The notes beneath the pieces are model-generated. The model was given only the letters and a program-made list of their open reading frames with translations, did not search any database and had not been told where the DNA came from. Below are positions 34,556-44,579 of a stretch of DNA of 64,000 bases, in pieces (position 1 is the first letter of the stretch; each line of letters begins with the position of its first letter). This stretch comes from JACVRN01 sp036403815 (GTDB lineage Bacteria > Acidobacteriota > Blastocatellia > Pyrinomonadales > Pyrinomonadaceae), in contig DASWQH010000036.1 in assembly GCA_036403815.1 (NCBI GenBank), positions 372,001 through 436,000 on the forward strand, given 5' to 3'. The translations under genes were made by a program, and so were the position numbers.

Positions 34556-36016
34556 TTAAATGCTGAGTTCAAAGCTATGGTCATCTAGAAATTCCAGTGT
34601 CAAACGGCCATTGCTTTTGGCCTGCAATTGACTAACCAGCGTCTCCACCTTTTTCATGTGGGTTTTATCGCCTTCCGTGGCCTTCGAGCTGCTATTGAAC
34701 CAGAACTTGAAATTGCCGCTGTCGCCCGGAATCATGCGCGAATCAAAGATTAGCTTCAGCACATCCAGGTCAGGGTTTTTATGCTCCCCGTTGCCGCAGA
34801 AGATATATATGTCTGCCACTACCTGCTGGCAGAAATCCGTGTCGATGTTGTTCTCCGCACCGTGATGCTGAACCTTTAGAACGTCCAGGCGAATGCGCCC
34901 CGTTTTCTTGTCGGGTTTCATGTAGAGCTTGAGTCCTTTAAGTATTTCTCTGGCGTGGCCGTCACCTGTCAGCACCAGGGTCTTCTTCTTAGCGCCTGCG
35001 CCTTCTGTTACCAGCAGCATGAGCGAGGCCAGGTTGGGAGTCGTCACCTTATCGCGAAGGCCAAGCACCTTTTCGGCCAGCGCAAAGTCGGGTTCTGCCG
35101 ATTGCATAAGGTCGCTGATTCGGCTCAGGCGATCTTCCTCGAACCGGCTCAGTGGACTGGGAGCTTTATCGTCCTGAAGTTTTTTCAGTCTCTTTCGTGT
35201 CTCCGTTTCAAGCTCCTTGAGCTTATCCGTCATCTGTTCCAACTGAAACTCGCGCAACATCTCGGACTCGGAGACCATCGAAGCCCCTACGTTGCCGATC
35301 TCATTGGTGGCGAAGCGGCCTTCATCATCTTTAGCTTTCTGCTGAATTTCCTTGATAGTTTTTTGATTCTCCTTCAGCCACTTATTCCATTCATCGCGCA
35401 GGTTGTTCAAGTCTTCCTCGTAAGGCCCAAGGAGCGAGATGGACAGGCTTCCGAGTTTGATAGTCTTTTTCTTGTTATCACGAACCATCATGAGCTTTCC
35501 TTTAGCGGGACGGTTCAGAGGGATGTTCAACTGCTTGGGGCTGACCCGGTTCGACAGATTGATCGCCTCCGTCTTGCTCGTGATGAGATTCTGGAAGCCT
35601 TGCATCATCAGTTGGCTGGCCGAGTTTTTATCATCAGCCGAAAGCACTACGGCGTTAGCGGCAAGCATATCTTCAATCTTGCCCTCGTTATCTCCAACCT
35701 GCTGGTGAAATGCATTGTGCCAGAGTTCCTTAATCTCCGGCGGGCGAAACGACTTCGGCTGCTTGCCTCCCTTAAAGTCGAAGACGCGCCAATCGGCAAG
35801 GTCGTTGACCATTCGCAGGATGCCTGAAATGTGATCCGAATCTATGTGCGAGACGTAAACGACATCAAGGCTTTTCAGCTTGAGCTGTTGCCACATGGGA
35901 GCGACGTGATCTGTGTAAGCATTGCTCATCCCTCCGTCACTCATTAAGGTCTTGCTGTCTTTGCTGGTCAGCAGCAGGCAGTCGCCTTTATCGGATTGAA
36001 AGACTGTCAGTTTCAT
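34556..36016 (-). CDS. Metallo-beta-lactamase-fold hydrolase
   Basis: 486 residues. MBL fold: LTVFQSDKGDCLLLTSKD and the metal motif SHIDSDH (His57, Asp59, Asp61, His62), then LVLTGDG and KVQHHGAENN later in the chain, as in ComEC-type and conflict-system MBL proteins. A long coiled insertion (about 215-300, LEELETETRKRLKK-like) sits between the halves. Its ATG overlaps the stop of the subtilisin-like gene (ATGA). With that gene and the upstream patatin-like gene it forms a three-gene unit. Substrate unknown; no export signal, so cytoplasmic. Confidence 0.85.
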   Translation of the reverse strand: MKLTVFQSDKGDCLLLTSKDSKTLMSDGGMSNAYTDHVAPMWQQLKLKSLDVVYVSHIDSDHISGILRMVNDLADWRVFDFKGGKQPKSFRPPEIKELWHNAFHQQVGDNEGKIEDMLAANAVVLSADDKNSASQLMMQGFQNLITSKTEAINLSNRVSPKQLNIPLNRPAKGKLMMVRDNKKKTIKLGSLSISLLGPYEEDLNNLRDEWNKWLKENQKTIKEIQQKAKDDEGRFATNEIGNVGASMVSESEMLREFQLEQMTDKLKELETETRKRLKKLQDDKAPSPLSRFEEDRLSRISDLMQSAEPDFALAEKVLGLRDKVTTPNLASLMLLVTEGAGAKKKTLVLTGDGHAREILKGLKLYMKPDKKTGRIRLDVLKVQHHGAENNIDTDFCQQVVADIYIFCGNGEHKNPDLDVLKLIFDSRMIPGDSGNFKFWFNSSSKATEGDKTHMKKVETLVSQLQAKSNGRLTLEFLDDHSFELSI

Positions 36017-38241
36017 CAGACTAATTCCTTCTCTTCAGAGCGGTCATTTATGGCAGCAGCCTCTTTAATGCATTCGACCGGATTGATACGACCGAAACCG
36101 GCATCATTAGCCCAGGTGTATGACGCGCCGGGAAGGGGAGTCGCCGTGCGCTTAATGATGCCTTCTATCTGGGCGGCAGTCAGGTTCTTACCCTTCTTGT
36201 TCTTCTGCGCGGCGAGCATCAGGCCGACGACCCCTGTGACATACGGGCTAGCCATGCTGGTGCCGCTCATCTTGATCCAGGCGTCGGGCGAAGAAGCATC
36301 TGCTCCTGTAAAGCCCTTCGCGGCGATGATGTTTGTCCCTGGTGCGGCAACATCGGGTTTGTAACGCCCATCGCGTGTAGGCCCCTGGCTGCTTGAAATG
36401 CTGATGCGCTCGGCTTCGGCGTCCAGATTGCCTACAGAAATAACGCGCAGGCCGCAGGCCAGAGAGCCAATGGAAGAGTCGTCAACGTTGGAGCGCTCAG
36501 AGAAGAAAGAAGGGAAGCTCCATGCCTCCTTGTCACCGGCGCGTCGCCCTATCGGGCGCGGGTCGTCGCGCTCAATCCACCCGTGAAATTTCCCGTCCCG
36601 AACCTGATCACCATAGAGCCGTACAGTCCACTGCCCGGCGGGCACACCGATAATGCCCTTTCTGGTGAAGCATGGGCTGAGGTAAACAGATATGTAGTTG
36701 CTACCGTTGGCAGGGTGATAAAGCTCGTTGTAGATGCTTATGAAACTGCCGTCCGGCAGTTGCAGGTTCTCAACAAATTTGCCCGGCTTGATGGGGCCGT
36801 ACCATTTATTGGAATCCGGCGGTCGGATGGAGATTTCAAATCTGTCCTGCGGGCTATACCATATCTCAAGCTCGTTCTCAGAGATGTCTGTGATGGTGTT
36901 GCCCACTACAAGCCAGTCAATATCCGTAGCCAAGCCGTTGGAGGGGATGCTGCCGCTGGTGTGTATGCGCCCCATAAAATAGTTCCGGTCGCCTTCAAAA
37001 GCAGGTGCTTCCTGACCCGCGTTTCCGGCTGCCACACAGACGCAGCGCCCCGGCACGGCCATGGCAGCGTCAACCCAACGCGAGATGGCGCTGGTGGCGT
37101 CGTGTGCGTGTCCGTTCGTGCCCAGACTGATGTTGATGGCGATGGGCTGCTTGCGCTCGTGCGCCAGGTCTAACAGATATTCCAACGCGTGAATGACCCG
37201 CGTCGAATCGTAGAAGGTGTCGCGGTAGTCTGCATCCTCCGTGTCGTAATCGCCGCCGGATTTTTTCTTTATAGGCTTTGTCTTTCTGGGCGGGAGCGAA
37301 ATCAGGACGGCTGCAATGTCTGCCTCCGTGCAGAAGCCGTAATTGCCCGCCGCGATGCTTGCTACGTGCGTCCCGTGCGCGCCCTCAACCATTTGCGACT
37401 GCGGCGCAAGCATATGAGGCGGCACATTCACCTTGAGAGAATCTTTCAAGGCACGATTCAAATCGTCCCCCTCATATTCTACGCCGTAGCCGAAGGGAGT
37501 CTTCTTGCGGGATTTGGGTCTGTTGACACGGTCGCCCCCCTGATCCCAGATGCGTATGAAGCGAGTCTTCTTTTGCTTACTGCCTTTCTCCCTGTAAAGG
37601 AAATCTTCGTGCGCGAAGTCGAATCCCTGCACGTCTATGATGCCTATCAGGATGCCGCGACCGTTGCCGTGAAAAAGGTCTGGGTTGGCGGGGCAGCGCG
37701 GCTGGCTCGGCACGCCGCTGCGTTGCGACTCTATGCGCGGCTTTGGGTCTATTAACGCCTCGCCCATTTCAATGTAGGTCACCCTTGGGTCGCTCGCGAG
37801 CTTCTCAAGGGCGGACAGCGAAACGGTGGCCGTAGCGATATTAGCCTTCTGTCTGGTAATCCTGAACTGATCCTTACTTAACTTCACTCCCTTTATGGTC
37901 GCCTTGTCTGTTGCATCAGCCGTCTCTATGAACACGTTGACGAATACATCTCGTTGAGGACTCCCAGACGGCTTTGCCGCTTCGCTCTCGTCAGCGGCTG
38001 AAAGCTTGTCTTTCAAAATTGGCACGGCCTTGCTGTCGCGCTTCGGTAGATTCTTGTCCAGATATTTTTTGTCTTTGATAAAGACAGCCGCAGTATGCTC
38101 GGCACGTAGAGTGTTAACGAGCTTGCTGCCGTTGGCGATCATGCGCAGCTTGGGCTGAATCTTTCTATCAGCCAGCCCTCCTCCTGTGCCGGTGATTTGA
38201 TTCTGCGCCTGTCTCTTCTTACTGCGTTGTCGTGCTGCCAT
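36016..38241 (-). CDS. Subtilisin-like S8 peptidase in a putative conflict operon
   Basis: 741 residues from the ATG at 38241 (AAAGGAG upstream). No signal peptide: the N-terminus is basic (MAARQRSKKRQAQ). Residues about 60-170 may be an inhibitor-I9-like propeptide. The S8 triad is present: Asp in GIIDVQGFD (about 200), His in GAHGTHVASIAAG (about 289), Ser in MSGTSMASPYVTG (about 659). A long insertion between His and Ser carries a beta-rich region. The lack of secretion signal fits an intracellular regulated protease rather than a digestive one. Translationally coupled to the MBL gene and 61 nt after the patatin-like gene. Confidence 0.85.
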   Translation of the reverse strand: MAARQRSKKRQAQNQITGTGGGLADRKIQPKLRMIANGSKLVNTLRAEHTAAVFIKDKKYLDKNLPKRDSKAVPILKDKLSAADESEAAKPSGSPQRDVFVNVFIETADATDKATIKGVKLSKDQFRITRQKANIATATVSLSALEKLASDPRVTYIEMGEALIDPKPRIESQRSGVPSQPRCPANPDLFHGNGRGILIGIIDVQGFDFAHEDFLYREKGSKQKKTRFIRIWDQGGDRVNRPKSRKKTPFGYGVEYEGDDLNRALKDSLKVNVPPHMLAPQSQMVEGAHGTHVASIAAGNYGFCTEADIAAVLISLPPRKTKPIKKKSGGDYDTEDADYRDTFYDSTRVIHALEYLLDLAHERKQPIAINISLGTNGHAHDATSAISRWVDAAMAVPGRCVCVAAGNAGQEAPAFEGDRNYFMGRIHTSGSIPSNGLATDIDWLVVGNTITDISENELEIWYSPQDRFEISIRPPDSNKWYGPIKPGKFVENLQLPDGSFISIYNELYHPANGSNYISVYLSPCFTRKGIIGVPAGQWTVRLYGDQVRDGKFHGWIERDDPRPIGRRAGDKEAWSFPSFFSERSNVDDSSIGSLACGLRVISVGNLDAEAERISISSSQGPTRDGRYKPDVAAPGTNIIAAKGFTGADASSPDAWIKMSGTSMASPYVTGVVGLMLAAQKNKKGKNLTAAQIEGIIKRTATPLPGASYTWANDAGFGRINPVECIKEAAAINDRSEEKELV

Positions 38242-38302
38242 CTCTTCTCCTTTTAACACAGGGTGTGAGCCTGGACGCCGCGCCAGCTAAGAGGCGACTA
38301 TT

Positions 38303-41278
38303 TTATCGCTTATTGCATTTTGGCAGCCCGCCGGGAGAGGGTTCCAATCCGAGGTAGTAGAGAATCCGATTAACAAAAACTTGCCTGTCCGGTGGAGGAA
38401 CCGGCATCCCCTTGCAAATCTCATTGATCGCATACGAGCCTAATTCCCTGTAGCTCTCGAACTGCGATTCGCTGTACATCTGATCTCCGGTAGACTCGTG
38501 CGGGAAAGTCGGATGCGCCTTGGCGTAATTGAAAATGTCTGCCGATTCGGTTCCGTAAAAAGCAGGCTTGATGTAGATGAGCACTCCGTCCACGCCGTTT
38601 GCATCGACACACGAGTAACAGATTCTGCCGATGGCGCAATACTTGTCACCCGCATTCTTCTGCCTAGAGTAAATTTGCGCTTCAGTATCATGCCTGGATT
38701 TGATTGGAATCTCGTCGAAGACAATGGGCACGCCAAGGTCAACGCGAATTTTGCTGATAGCGTTGCCCAGGTCATCGAAAGTGAAATTTGGATCGCCGCT
38801 TCCGTCGCTCAGGACTATCAGATGGCAGCGGCGCAAGATCATCTCGTAAAGCCCAAGGTTCTCGAAGTGGCCGCCGTCTGTAAGATAGACGTATGGATGC
38901 TCGTCGTTAGTCCATCCGAGCGCTTCAGCCACCAACGGCTTGGGAGCAAACGTAGGCCCGGCGTTGGAATAAGTATCTTCACCGGCCTTGCCTGGATTCC
39001 CCAGCCACCACCCCAGCCTTACGTTAAAGATCGTCATCAGGAATCCGACCGCGGGCGAAGAGTAATAGCCCATGTTCGGGCTGGCGGCTGCGCCGGAAAT
39101 TGCCATCGCCGTGCCAAGGCTAATAGAACGCTTCGTGCTGGCGTTCACGGCGTACTCCGCTGACTTGCGATAGCCCAGGCAATAACTTCCGGCGTGTAAA
39201 GGAGAGACGGTGAATGATTCAGCCTTCCTGTCCTGCCACGCAAGATTTTTGCCTGCGACCAGATTCAAGGTGATGTTGATGACGTGCAGCGGCTTTTGCA
39301 GCAGGTGCCGCATAGGCAGATTGTCATGCTCGTCAAAGCCTGTGAAGAGATTTGGCCGCCGCCTATCTTTTCTTCTGGATGCTCCCAGATAAGCCCTGAT
39401 TAATCGGTCGCGGTAGGATGCATGCAGTGAGAACTTGTTGATGTTGACGGTAAAGCCCATCAAAAGACCTATGCCGACAATCAAAACTGTGAGCGCCAGT
39501 AGATACCAGCCCGGAGAGTAGTAGATAATGCTCAGCAGATTTTGATAATCAAAAGGCATCTGCGCCCACTGCGCTTTATCAAGAGAGAAAAGGTGTGTGA
39601 GCCATCTGGCGATGCTGTTGTGACTTCCAGACAAGGCAGTGGCCGACGCACTTACCAGCCAGCTCATCCCAAGCGATAGCACTATCAACAGAAAGACTGT
39701 GAAAACGGGAGCGGCCAGCGACAGCGCGATTTTCATCACGAGCGACTTAGACCCCTGCTGGTTTTCCTCTTTCTTATTGGCAGGTGATTCGGAGCTACCC
39801 CCGCCCAGGAGTGTGACTAACCCTGAGCCGCTGCCGAGCGCTACCAGCAGCGCCTGCACCTTCGGGCTGAAATACAGCAGCCCTACAGGCCCGAAAATCA
39901 CGATTGAGCTGACGACGCTCCATCCTAAGATGGCGATCAAAAACCATGCTCCCGCACGCGCCAGCCACTCTCTATCGGCATCGCTGGTTAACCAACTGGC
40001 GATGCCTACGAACATAGTAGCGGCCAGCAGAAACACCAGCAGAAAAAGTGGAAGGGCAAAACAGATGTAGAGCGCGGCACGAGTTGGATCATCTGGCTGT
40101 GGACTGATGGCAACCGGATTGGGAAACACATAAGTCGCCACCACCCAGACGAGCAAGCCACCGATTGCTCCCACTAAAATACTGATCGCAAACTCGCCAA
40201 GGCTGCCCAGACTTGGTCTGACAATCAGCAGGGAAACAATAAATCCACCTAGATGGCAGATGATTCCAAAGACTATGAAGGCTAAGAGATTAGAGGGAAC
40301 CGTGTAACCGAAGACAATAAAGCCAAGGTTATCAATCGGTATGCGAAGCCATGCCCAGTAAGTTGTAATCAGTATGGAGGAAAGCAAAAAAGTAGAGAGG
40401 CAGAGTATCAGGAACCATCCTTCGCTCTTAAGCTTTTCCGGAAATCTGCTCAACCTGATTGTTGGCGGATCAAACAGGCTAGGGCGATTGGCTATAATAT
40501 AAGCGACCGCGATGATGCCGAAAAATATAGAGAAGCCGAGCAGCAATTTTAGCGGCAAAGCATCCGTTGCCCAACGCGATGGCTCTTCCCATGTGGCAAT
40601 CGCCATACAGATTCTGGGAATAGCCAGCACCCCCAGAATCAGCGGGATTAGAACGAGCCAGTTCAAGAGTATATTCCTGAAGAAGATGGCTACCAGCGTC
40701 CATGTGTCTGCGGAAAGGAAGCCGAGTTTTGGACTCATGTAATTGCTATAGCTGCGCAGGTGTTGAATCGGCTCAGGCTCAGGCAGCAGTGGAGACTGCG
40801 GCGGAGCGCTCAGGTAATTCACAACTTTGTTCAGCGCATCATCGGCGGTCGCAGGCAGCTTTCTAAATTCCAGTCTCTGCTGTTCGTGATGAATCCAGGC
40901 CGAAAACCAGCTTCCCAGATAGCCGCCGCCCGAAACCGTGGAAAGGAAATCGAAACTCTTCAACAATCCGTGGCGCGCAAGTCCCTGCAAGACGCCGAGT
41001 CCAAACGTGGCGCTGCGTATGCCGCCGCCAGAGAAACAAAGAGCCGTGCGCTGCACTCCGTTCTGGCTGGCCTGCCCGTGCAGGAACTCATAAATCTTCG
41101 CCACTAAGATTGAGTTGATTCGCTTTTCACGCTCGTCCAAATCTGTAATGTAGGAATAATCCTCACCGTGATAGAGCGTCTGGAACTCATCATCATAGGA
41201 TTTCCGATCAATGACCGGCTGGAATCCCTGACTGTTGTATTCATCTATGAGGACTTGGTAGAGAAGTAGACGTGACAT
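38303..41278 (-). CDS. Membrane patatin-like phospholipase
   Basis: 991 residues from the ATG at 41278 (GGAG 6 nt upstream). The patatin active site is complete but split by membrane segments: oxyanion loop CFSGGGIRSATFG (about 78-90), nucleophile GxSxG-like STVSGGGYLGSW (about 110-121), and catalytic Asp in YLTDGGHFENLGLYE (about 795-810). About ten hydrophobic helices lie in residues 200-640 between these elements. It should deacylate phospholipids at the membrane. First gene of the patatin-S8-MBL unit, so a protease-controlled lipase effector is a plausible inference. Confidence 0.85.
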   Translation of the reverse strand: MSRLLLYQVLIDEYNSQGFQPVIDRKSYDDEFQTLYHGEDYSYITDLDEREKRINSILVAKIYEFLHGQASQNGVQRTALCFSGGGIRSATFGLGVLQGLARHGLLKSFDFLSTVSGGGYLGSWFSAWIHHEQQRLEFRKLPATADDALNKVVNYLSAPPQSPLLPEPEPIQHLRSYSNYMSPKLGFLSADTWTLVAIFFRNILLNWLVLIPLILGVLAIPRICMAIATWEEPSRWATDALPLKLLLGFSIFFGIIAVAYIIANRPSLFDPPTIRLSRFPEKLKSEGWFLILCLSTFLLSSILITTYWAWLRIPIDNLGFIVFGYTVPSNLLAFIVFGIICHLGGFIVSLLIVRPSLGSLGEFAISILVGAIGGLLVWVVATYVFPNPVAISPQPDDPTRAALYICFALPLFLLVFLLAATMFVGIASWLTSDADREWLARAGAWFLIAILGWSVVSSIVIFGPVGLLYFSPKVQALLVALGSGSGLVTLLGGGSSESPANKKEENQQGSKSLVMKIALSLAAPVFTVFLLIVLSLGMSWLVSASATALSGSHNSIARWLTHLFSLDKAQWAQMPFDYQNLLSIIYYSPGWYLLALTVLIVGIGLLMGFTVNINKFSLHASYRDRLIRAYLGASRRKDRRRPNLFTGFDEHDNLPMRHLLQKPLHVINITLNLVAGKNLAWQDRKAESFTVSPLHAGSYCLGYRKSAEYAVNASTKRSISLGTAMAISGAAASPNMGYYSSPAVGFLMTIFNVRLGWWLGNPGKAGEDTYSNAGPTFAPKPLVAEALGWTNDEHPYVYLTDGGHFENLGLYEMILRRCHLIVLSDGSGDPNFTFDDLGNAISKIRVDLGVPIVFDEIPIKSRHDTEAQIYSRQKNAGDKYCAIGRICYSCVDANGVDGVLIYIKPAFYGTESADIFNYAKAHPTFPHESTGDQMYSESQFESYRELGSYAINEICKGMPVPPPDRQVFVNRILYYLGLEPSPGGLPKCNKR

Positions 41279-41817
41279 TATCAACTCCAGTGGTTAATTA
41301 AAGAAGCAGCCAACAGATAGATTCTCGAAATCAAACTGATGTGACTTCGAGCAACAGATTAGCCTGGAGAGTGTAGCTGGATAGCGTGCGGCCAAATGAT
41401 TAATCTGGCCGCACGCTATCTTATACTTGACTCCGGGAGGTGCGCAGAAGGTAAAAGAGAGCGGCAGGGTTCTTACTTATCGTCATCCTTGTCGGCCTCT
41501 TTCTCCTTGCTCGACGAGATGGCCTTGATGTGTACTACAAATCCGCACCTGGCAACGGATTGATGAGTTACTGCTCATATGAGAGCAGCGGTAAGGCTGT
41601 TACAAAGAAGTTGAGAAATGATTCGAGGCTCATACATGAAAGCATGAGCGAATAGCTGTGCGTTAAGAGCGAGCAAACATTAGTCCAGTCAAGCACATAT
41701 TGTCAACAAAAAAGTAAGCTGGCTATAAATGAGAAAAGCACGCAAGCACGGGCTTTCTCAACGAAGAAAATCTAATATCAACGTGAGGCGCGATATAAGA
41801 ATGTGCATAATGTTTTT

Positions 41818-41924
41818 AGCTCCGCGAGGTGCAGGATGTTTATAGTCTCCGGATGCCAAATAAACCCGGCTCCGCGAGGTGCGATATGTTCTCTATCAAT
41901 TAACATGTCGCACCTCGCGGAGCT
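41818..41924. repeat. Palindrome cluster related to the 8796-8851 element
   Basis: Three copies of the arm word: 41818-41840 and 41868-41890 forward (CTCCGCGAGGTGC), and 41902-41924 reverse (GCACCTCGCGGAG). The last two form a near-perfect hairpin; the first is a leftover arm. The core CGCGAGGTGCGACATGT is the same as in the 8.8 kb palindrome. Confidence 0.8.
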
Positions 41925-42117
41925 TTCTTCTCTTACTTACGTTAATCAGCGCAACCGCTTCTTTATAAGAATCCAATAGCTTTGGACGGTCTAAAGTTGA
42001 AAGCTCACTCGATTTTAAGAATTGGAACTATGGTTATTACTGCATGTAGAGCTAATTTCACAATTAAGACTACAGGGCAAGAGGCTTGCCACACATAGAG
42101 AGAGCACTTACAAACAG

Positions 42118-42143
42118 AAAAGCCCGTATTCACGGGCTTTTTC
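42118..42143. terminator. Terminator-like hairpin
   Basis: AAAAGCCCGT (42118-42127) pairs with ACGGGCTTTTT after a 4-nt loop and ends in a T-run on the + side. No gene clearly leads into it from the left; it may end a lost gene or insulate the kinase operon. Confidence 0.6.
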
Positions 42144-42800
42144 GGTGGGGAAAATCAAATCCCCGAAAGTGGAATTTTCAAATCCCTTTGAGGGGTTTAG
42201 TCCTGACAGTCAATCGTATTTTTCCGGGAGCGAAAATCGTAGTTTTCCGGTTTTATGAGGCTGAGAGGCATTCATAAATTTCCGCCGTTCAAGCAGGCGA
42301 GCAAACCGCTTTAAACATAGCGTATCTAAAGCGGTTGTACCAAGATATTTTCATCGTCGGGCACTGCCTTGGTGTCTACAATTGTGAACACTAAAGTTAA
42401 GTATGTTCACTTTGCTAATCAATAAAGCTCGGTAAGGTCTTTATTTACATCAATACTGCCACCTTCCTCGCTCGGTATAAGAATTGCTGGACTACAATGC
42501 TTTTGATAAAACCGAGTGTCCCAGGCTCATGAGCAAGCTATCGCGCGAATCTTCACTCTGAGTCCTAAAAGGATATTTTTACATATAGGAAACATTTGCT
42601 CAAGAAGGAAGTTGCCTCTCCGGCATCTTAAGGTAAGGGGTATCAAAACATCTCCTTCTTGGTGGAAGTTGAAAAATTAGTGGACTATTTAAGCGCTGAA
42701 GTATAAGATGCGCCCCATTATTTTAGGGCTTTAACGGTACGGTCAGTGTGATACGCAGTCAACTGCTCCTCCTTATCTTTTGCGCGTTAACCGTACGCCT

Positions 42801-44579
42801 ATGAACTCCTATATCCTAGATGCCCAAAGCGAGGAAGCGCGCCGATGGAAGACTGTTAGGTACGCATGCTTTGGGCTGCTCATCCTGCATTTTAGCTTCT
42901 TCATATTTTTTTGGAGAAATATTAATTTTCTAAGCGGTAAGCTCATGTTCAGCCTAAGTGTTTCGGCTGTTGCTGGAATTCTTGCTGGCACGTACTTTTA
43001 TACACACAGGTTTTTAAAAGATCCATTTTATTTCTTTGTCTTTCTCAGTTGGCTTGCTAACGCTTTTTACCTGATTCCTGAGTTAAATGGGCCAACACAG
43101 CCCGATGCCAAAGGATACTTCTCTTATAAAATAGGGGTTTACGTCTTATCCCTTATCTCCAGCATTTTATTAGTCCCTGCGCTTCTCAGCCCCGGAAAGA
43201 AGAAGTCAACTAGATGGACATATTTAATTGGCGTAGCGATAGGGACGACCTTATTGGCCGTAGATTGCTACCTTATAATAAGGGGCCTACCGGAGGGTAC
43301 AGCGAATTGGAGCCCTGTTCATACAACATTAGCTTGGATTTTATTGCCCGGTTCCGTGCTGTCCTTTGCCTTGATTTGGGCTGCCGGAGAAGTTTCGAAA
43401 GCTCGCCTCAGCGATGAAGACCGTGGGTGGAAAAGGCAACTCCTGCCAGGCACCTTTTATATCTACGCTGTTTTGCAATTTATCTATCCTGTTTCTCCTT
43501 TTCTAGAAACATTGGGGGGGGAGAAAATGTTAGTGCCGTTCTTCATCGCCCAGCTAGCGAAAGTGGGCAATGCTATTTCGATGTTGGGGGTGCTTCAATC
43601 CGCAATTGCTTACAAGGATTTAAGACGGGATGAGGAAATAAAAGATGTCAGGATTAAGGAAGCAGAATTAAAAGCTGAAGCAGAGCAAATCGAGAAAAAG
43701 AGCCAGTTCATAGAATTAGGTATGCTCGCCTCCAGCATCAAGCACGATGTCAATACTCCATTGGCTACGATGAGCTTTGACATTGGAGCAATGAAGAATA
43801 GATTCCAGCATGATACGGAGATCATAAAAAAGCTGGAAAGGCTGGAAGAGTCTATGGAGCGTATTTATGCCATTGTTAAAGTTGTCGATATTCTACGGGG
43901 TGATAAAGCTTTCTTTGATCGAGATCAATTCATGAGCAAGACGAGCATCTTTGAAGTTGTACATCGTGCCGTCAGATCTGTGAAGAATGAGAAGAGCGAG
44001 TTGAAACTAAAGGATTCAAAGAATACTATTAAGGTCGAAGGGCGCGAAATATGGGGGCGTGCTTATAGCCCGATGCTTGAACAGGTCGTAGTTAATATTA
44101 TTAAAAATAGTTTGGAGGCGATTTCTGAAGCTGGGCGAGAACGCGGGCTAATTATGATACGTGTTGGCTCGACTGAAATTCCAGAAAGCAACTATTCGCG
44201 TTGGGTTAAGATTGAGATTAGTGATAACGGATGCGGAATTCCTGAAAAGAACATAGGCAAGTTAACCACTTTATTTACAACCCGTGACGATAAGAAACCG
44301 AATAGCGGTATCGGACTGTTCATAGGCAAAAAGATTTTGGACATCCACAACGGTGAGATAAAATTCGAGAGTAAGGTCGGTGAAGGGACGAAGGTCACAT
44401 TACTCTTGCCGGAGTGGAACGCCCTTCAGAAGGCAGAGGAGACTCATCAATCCGCCGAACGTATAACGGAGACTAATGGCTCGCCGGCCTTGGATATCCC
44501 AGTAGACAAAGATGTCGAAGCAGAAGTAGCCCACTTCCAAACAACGGAGACTTCAGAAGTTTCAGGAGAACCAAGATGA
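42801..44579 (+). CDS. 8-TM histidine kinase, first gene of a caspase-like operon
   Basis: 592 residues from the ATG at 42801 (an in-frame TTG lies 7 codons before; SD weak for both). About eight membrane helices in residues 25-270, a short coiled coil, then a HisKA-like helix with SIKHDVNTPLATM (His about 315) and a HATPase domain (VVNIIKNSLEAI, ISDNGCGIPEKN, GIGLFIGKKIL). The C-terminal tail is acidic and unstructured. It overlaps the regulator gene (ATGA). It should sense a membrane or envelope signal and phosphorylate that regulator. Confidence 0.85.
   Translation: MNSYILDAQSEEARRWKTVRYACFGLLILHFSFFIFFWRNINFLSGKLMFSLSVSAVAGILAGTYFYTHRFLKDPFYFFVFLSWLANAFYLIPELNGPTQPDAKGYFSYKIGVYVLSLISSILLVPALLSPGKKKSTRWTYLIGVAIGTTLLAVDCYLIIRGLPEGTANWSPVHTTLAWILLPGSVLSFALIWAAGEVSKARLSDEDRGWKRQLLPGTFYIYAVLQFIYPVSPFLETLGGEKMLVPFFIAQLAKVGNAISMLGVLQSAIAYKDLRRDEEIKDVRIKEAELKAEAEQIEKKSQFIELGMLASSIKHDVNTPLATMSFDIGAMKNRFQHDTEIIKKLERLEESMERIYAIVKVVDILRGDKAFFDRDQFMSKTSIFEVVHRAVRSVKNEKSELKLKDSKNTIKVEGREIWGRAYSPMLEQVVVNIIKNSLEAISEAGRERGLIMIRVGSTEIPESNYSRWVKIEISDNGCGIPEKNIGKLTTLFTTRDDKKPNSGIGLFIGKKILDIHNGEIKFESKVGEGTKVTLLLPEWNALQKAEETHQSAERITETNGSPALDIPVDKDVEAEVAHFQTTETSEVSGEPR

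Larger units (their letters stand above)
41279..42800. other. 1.5 kb gene-poor stretch between divergent modules
   Basis: No convincing gene. It contains a possible 3' gene remnant on the minus strand (41473-41571, ending in an acidic KADKDDDK-like tail without a start), the palindrome cluster at 41818-41924, a terminator-like hairpin at 42118-42143, and AT-rich sequence leading to the kinase gene, probably holding its promoter. Confidence 0.6.

Noticed and set aside
41473..41571. Minus-strand tail ending in an acidic KADKDDDK-like stretch
   Set aside because: No start codon in frame and too short; perhaps the end of a lost gene but not supportable as a feature.
42022..42258. 78-residue frame in the gap before the kinase operon
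   Set aside because: Runs through a terminator hairpin and has no SD or protein-like pattern.
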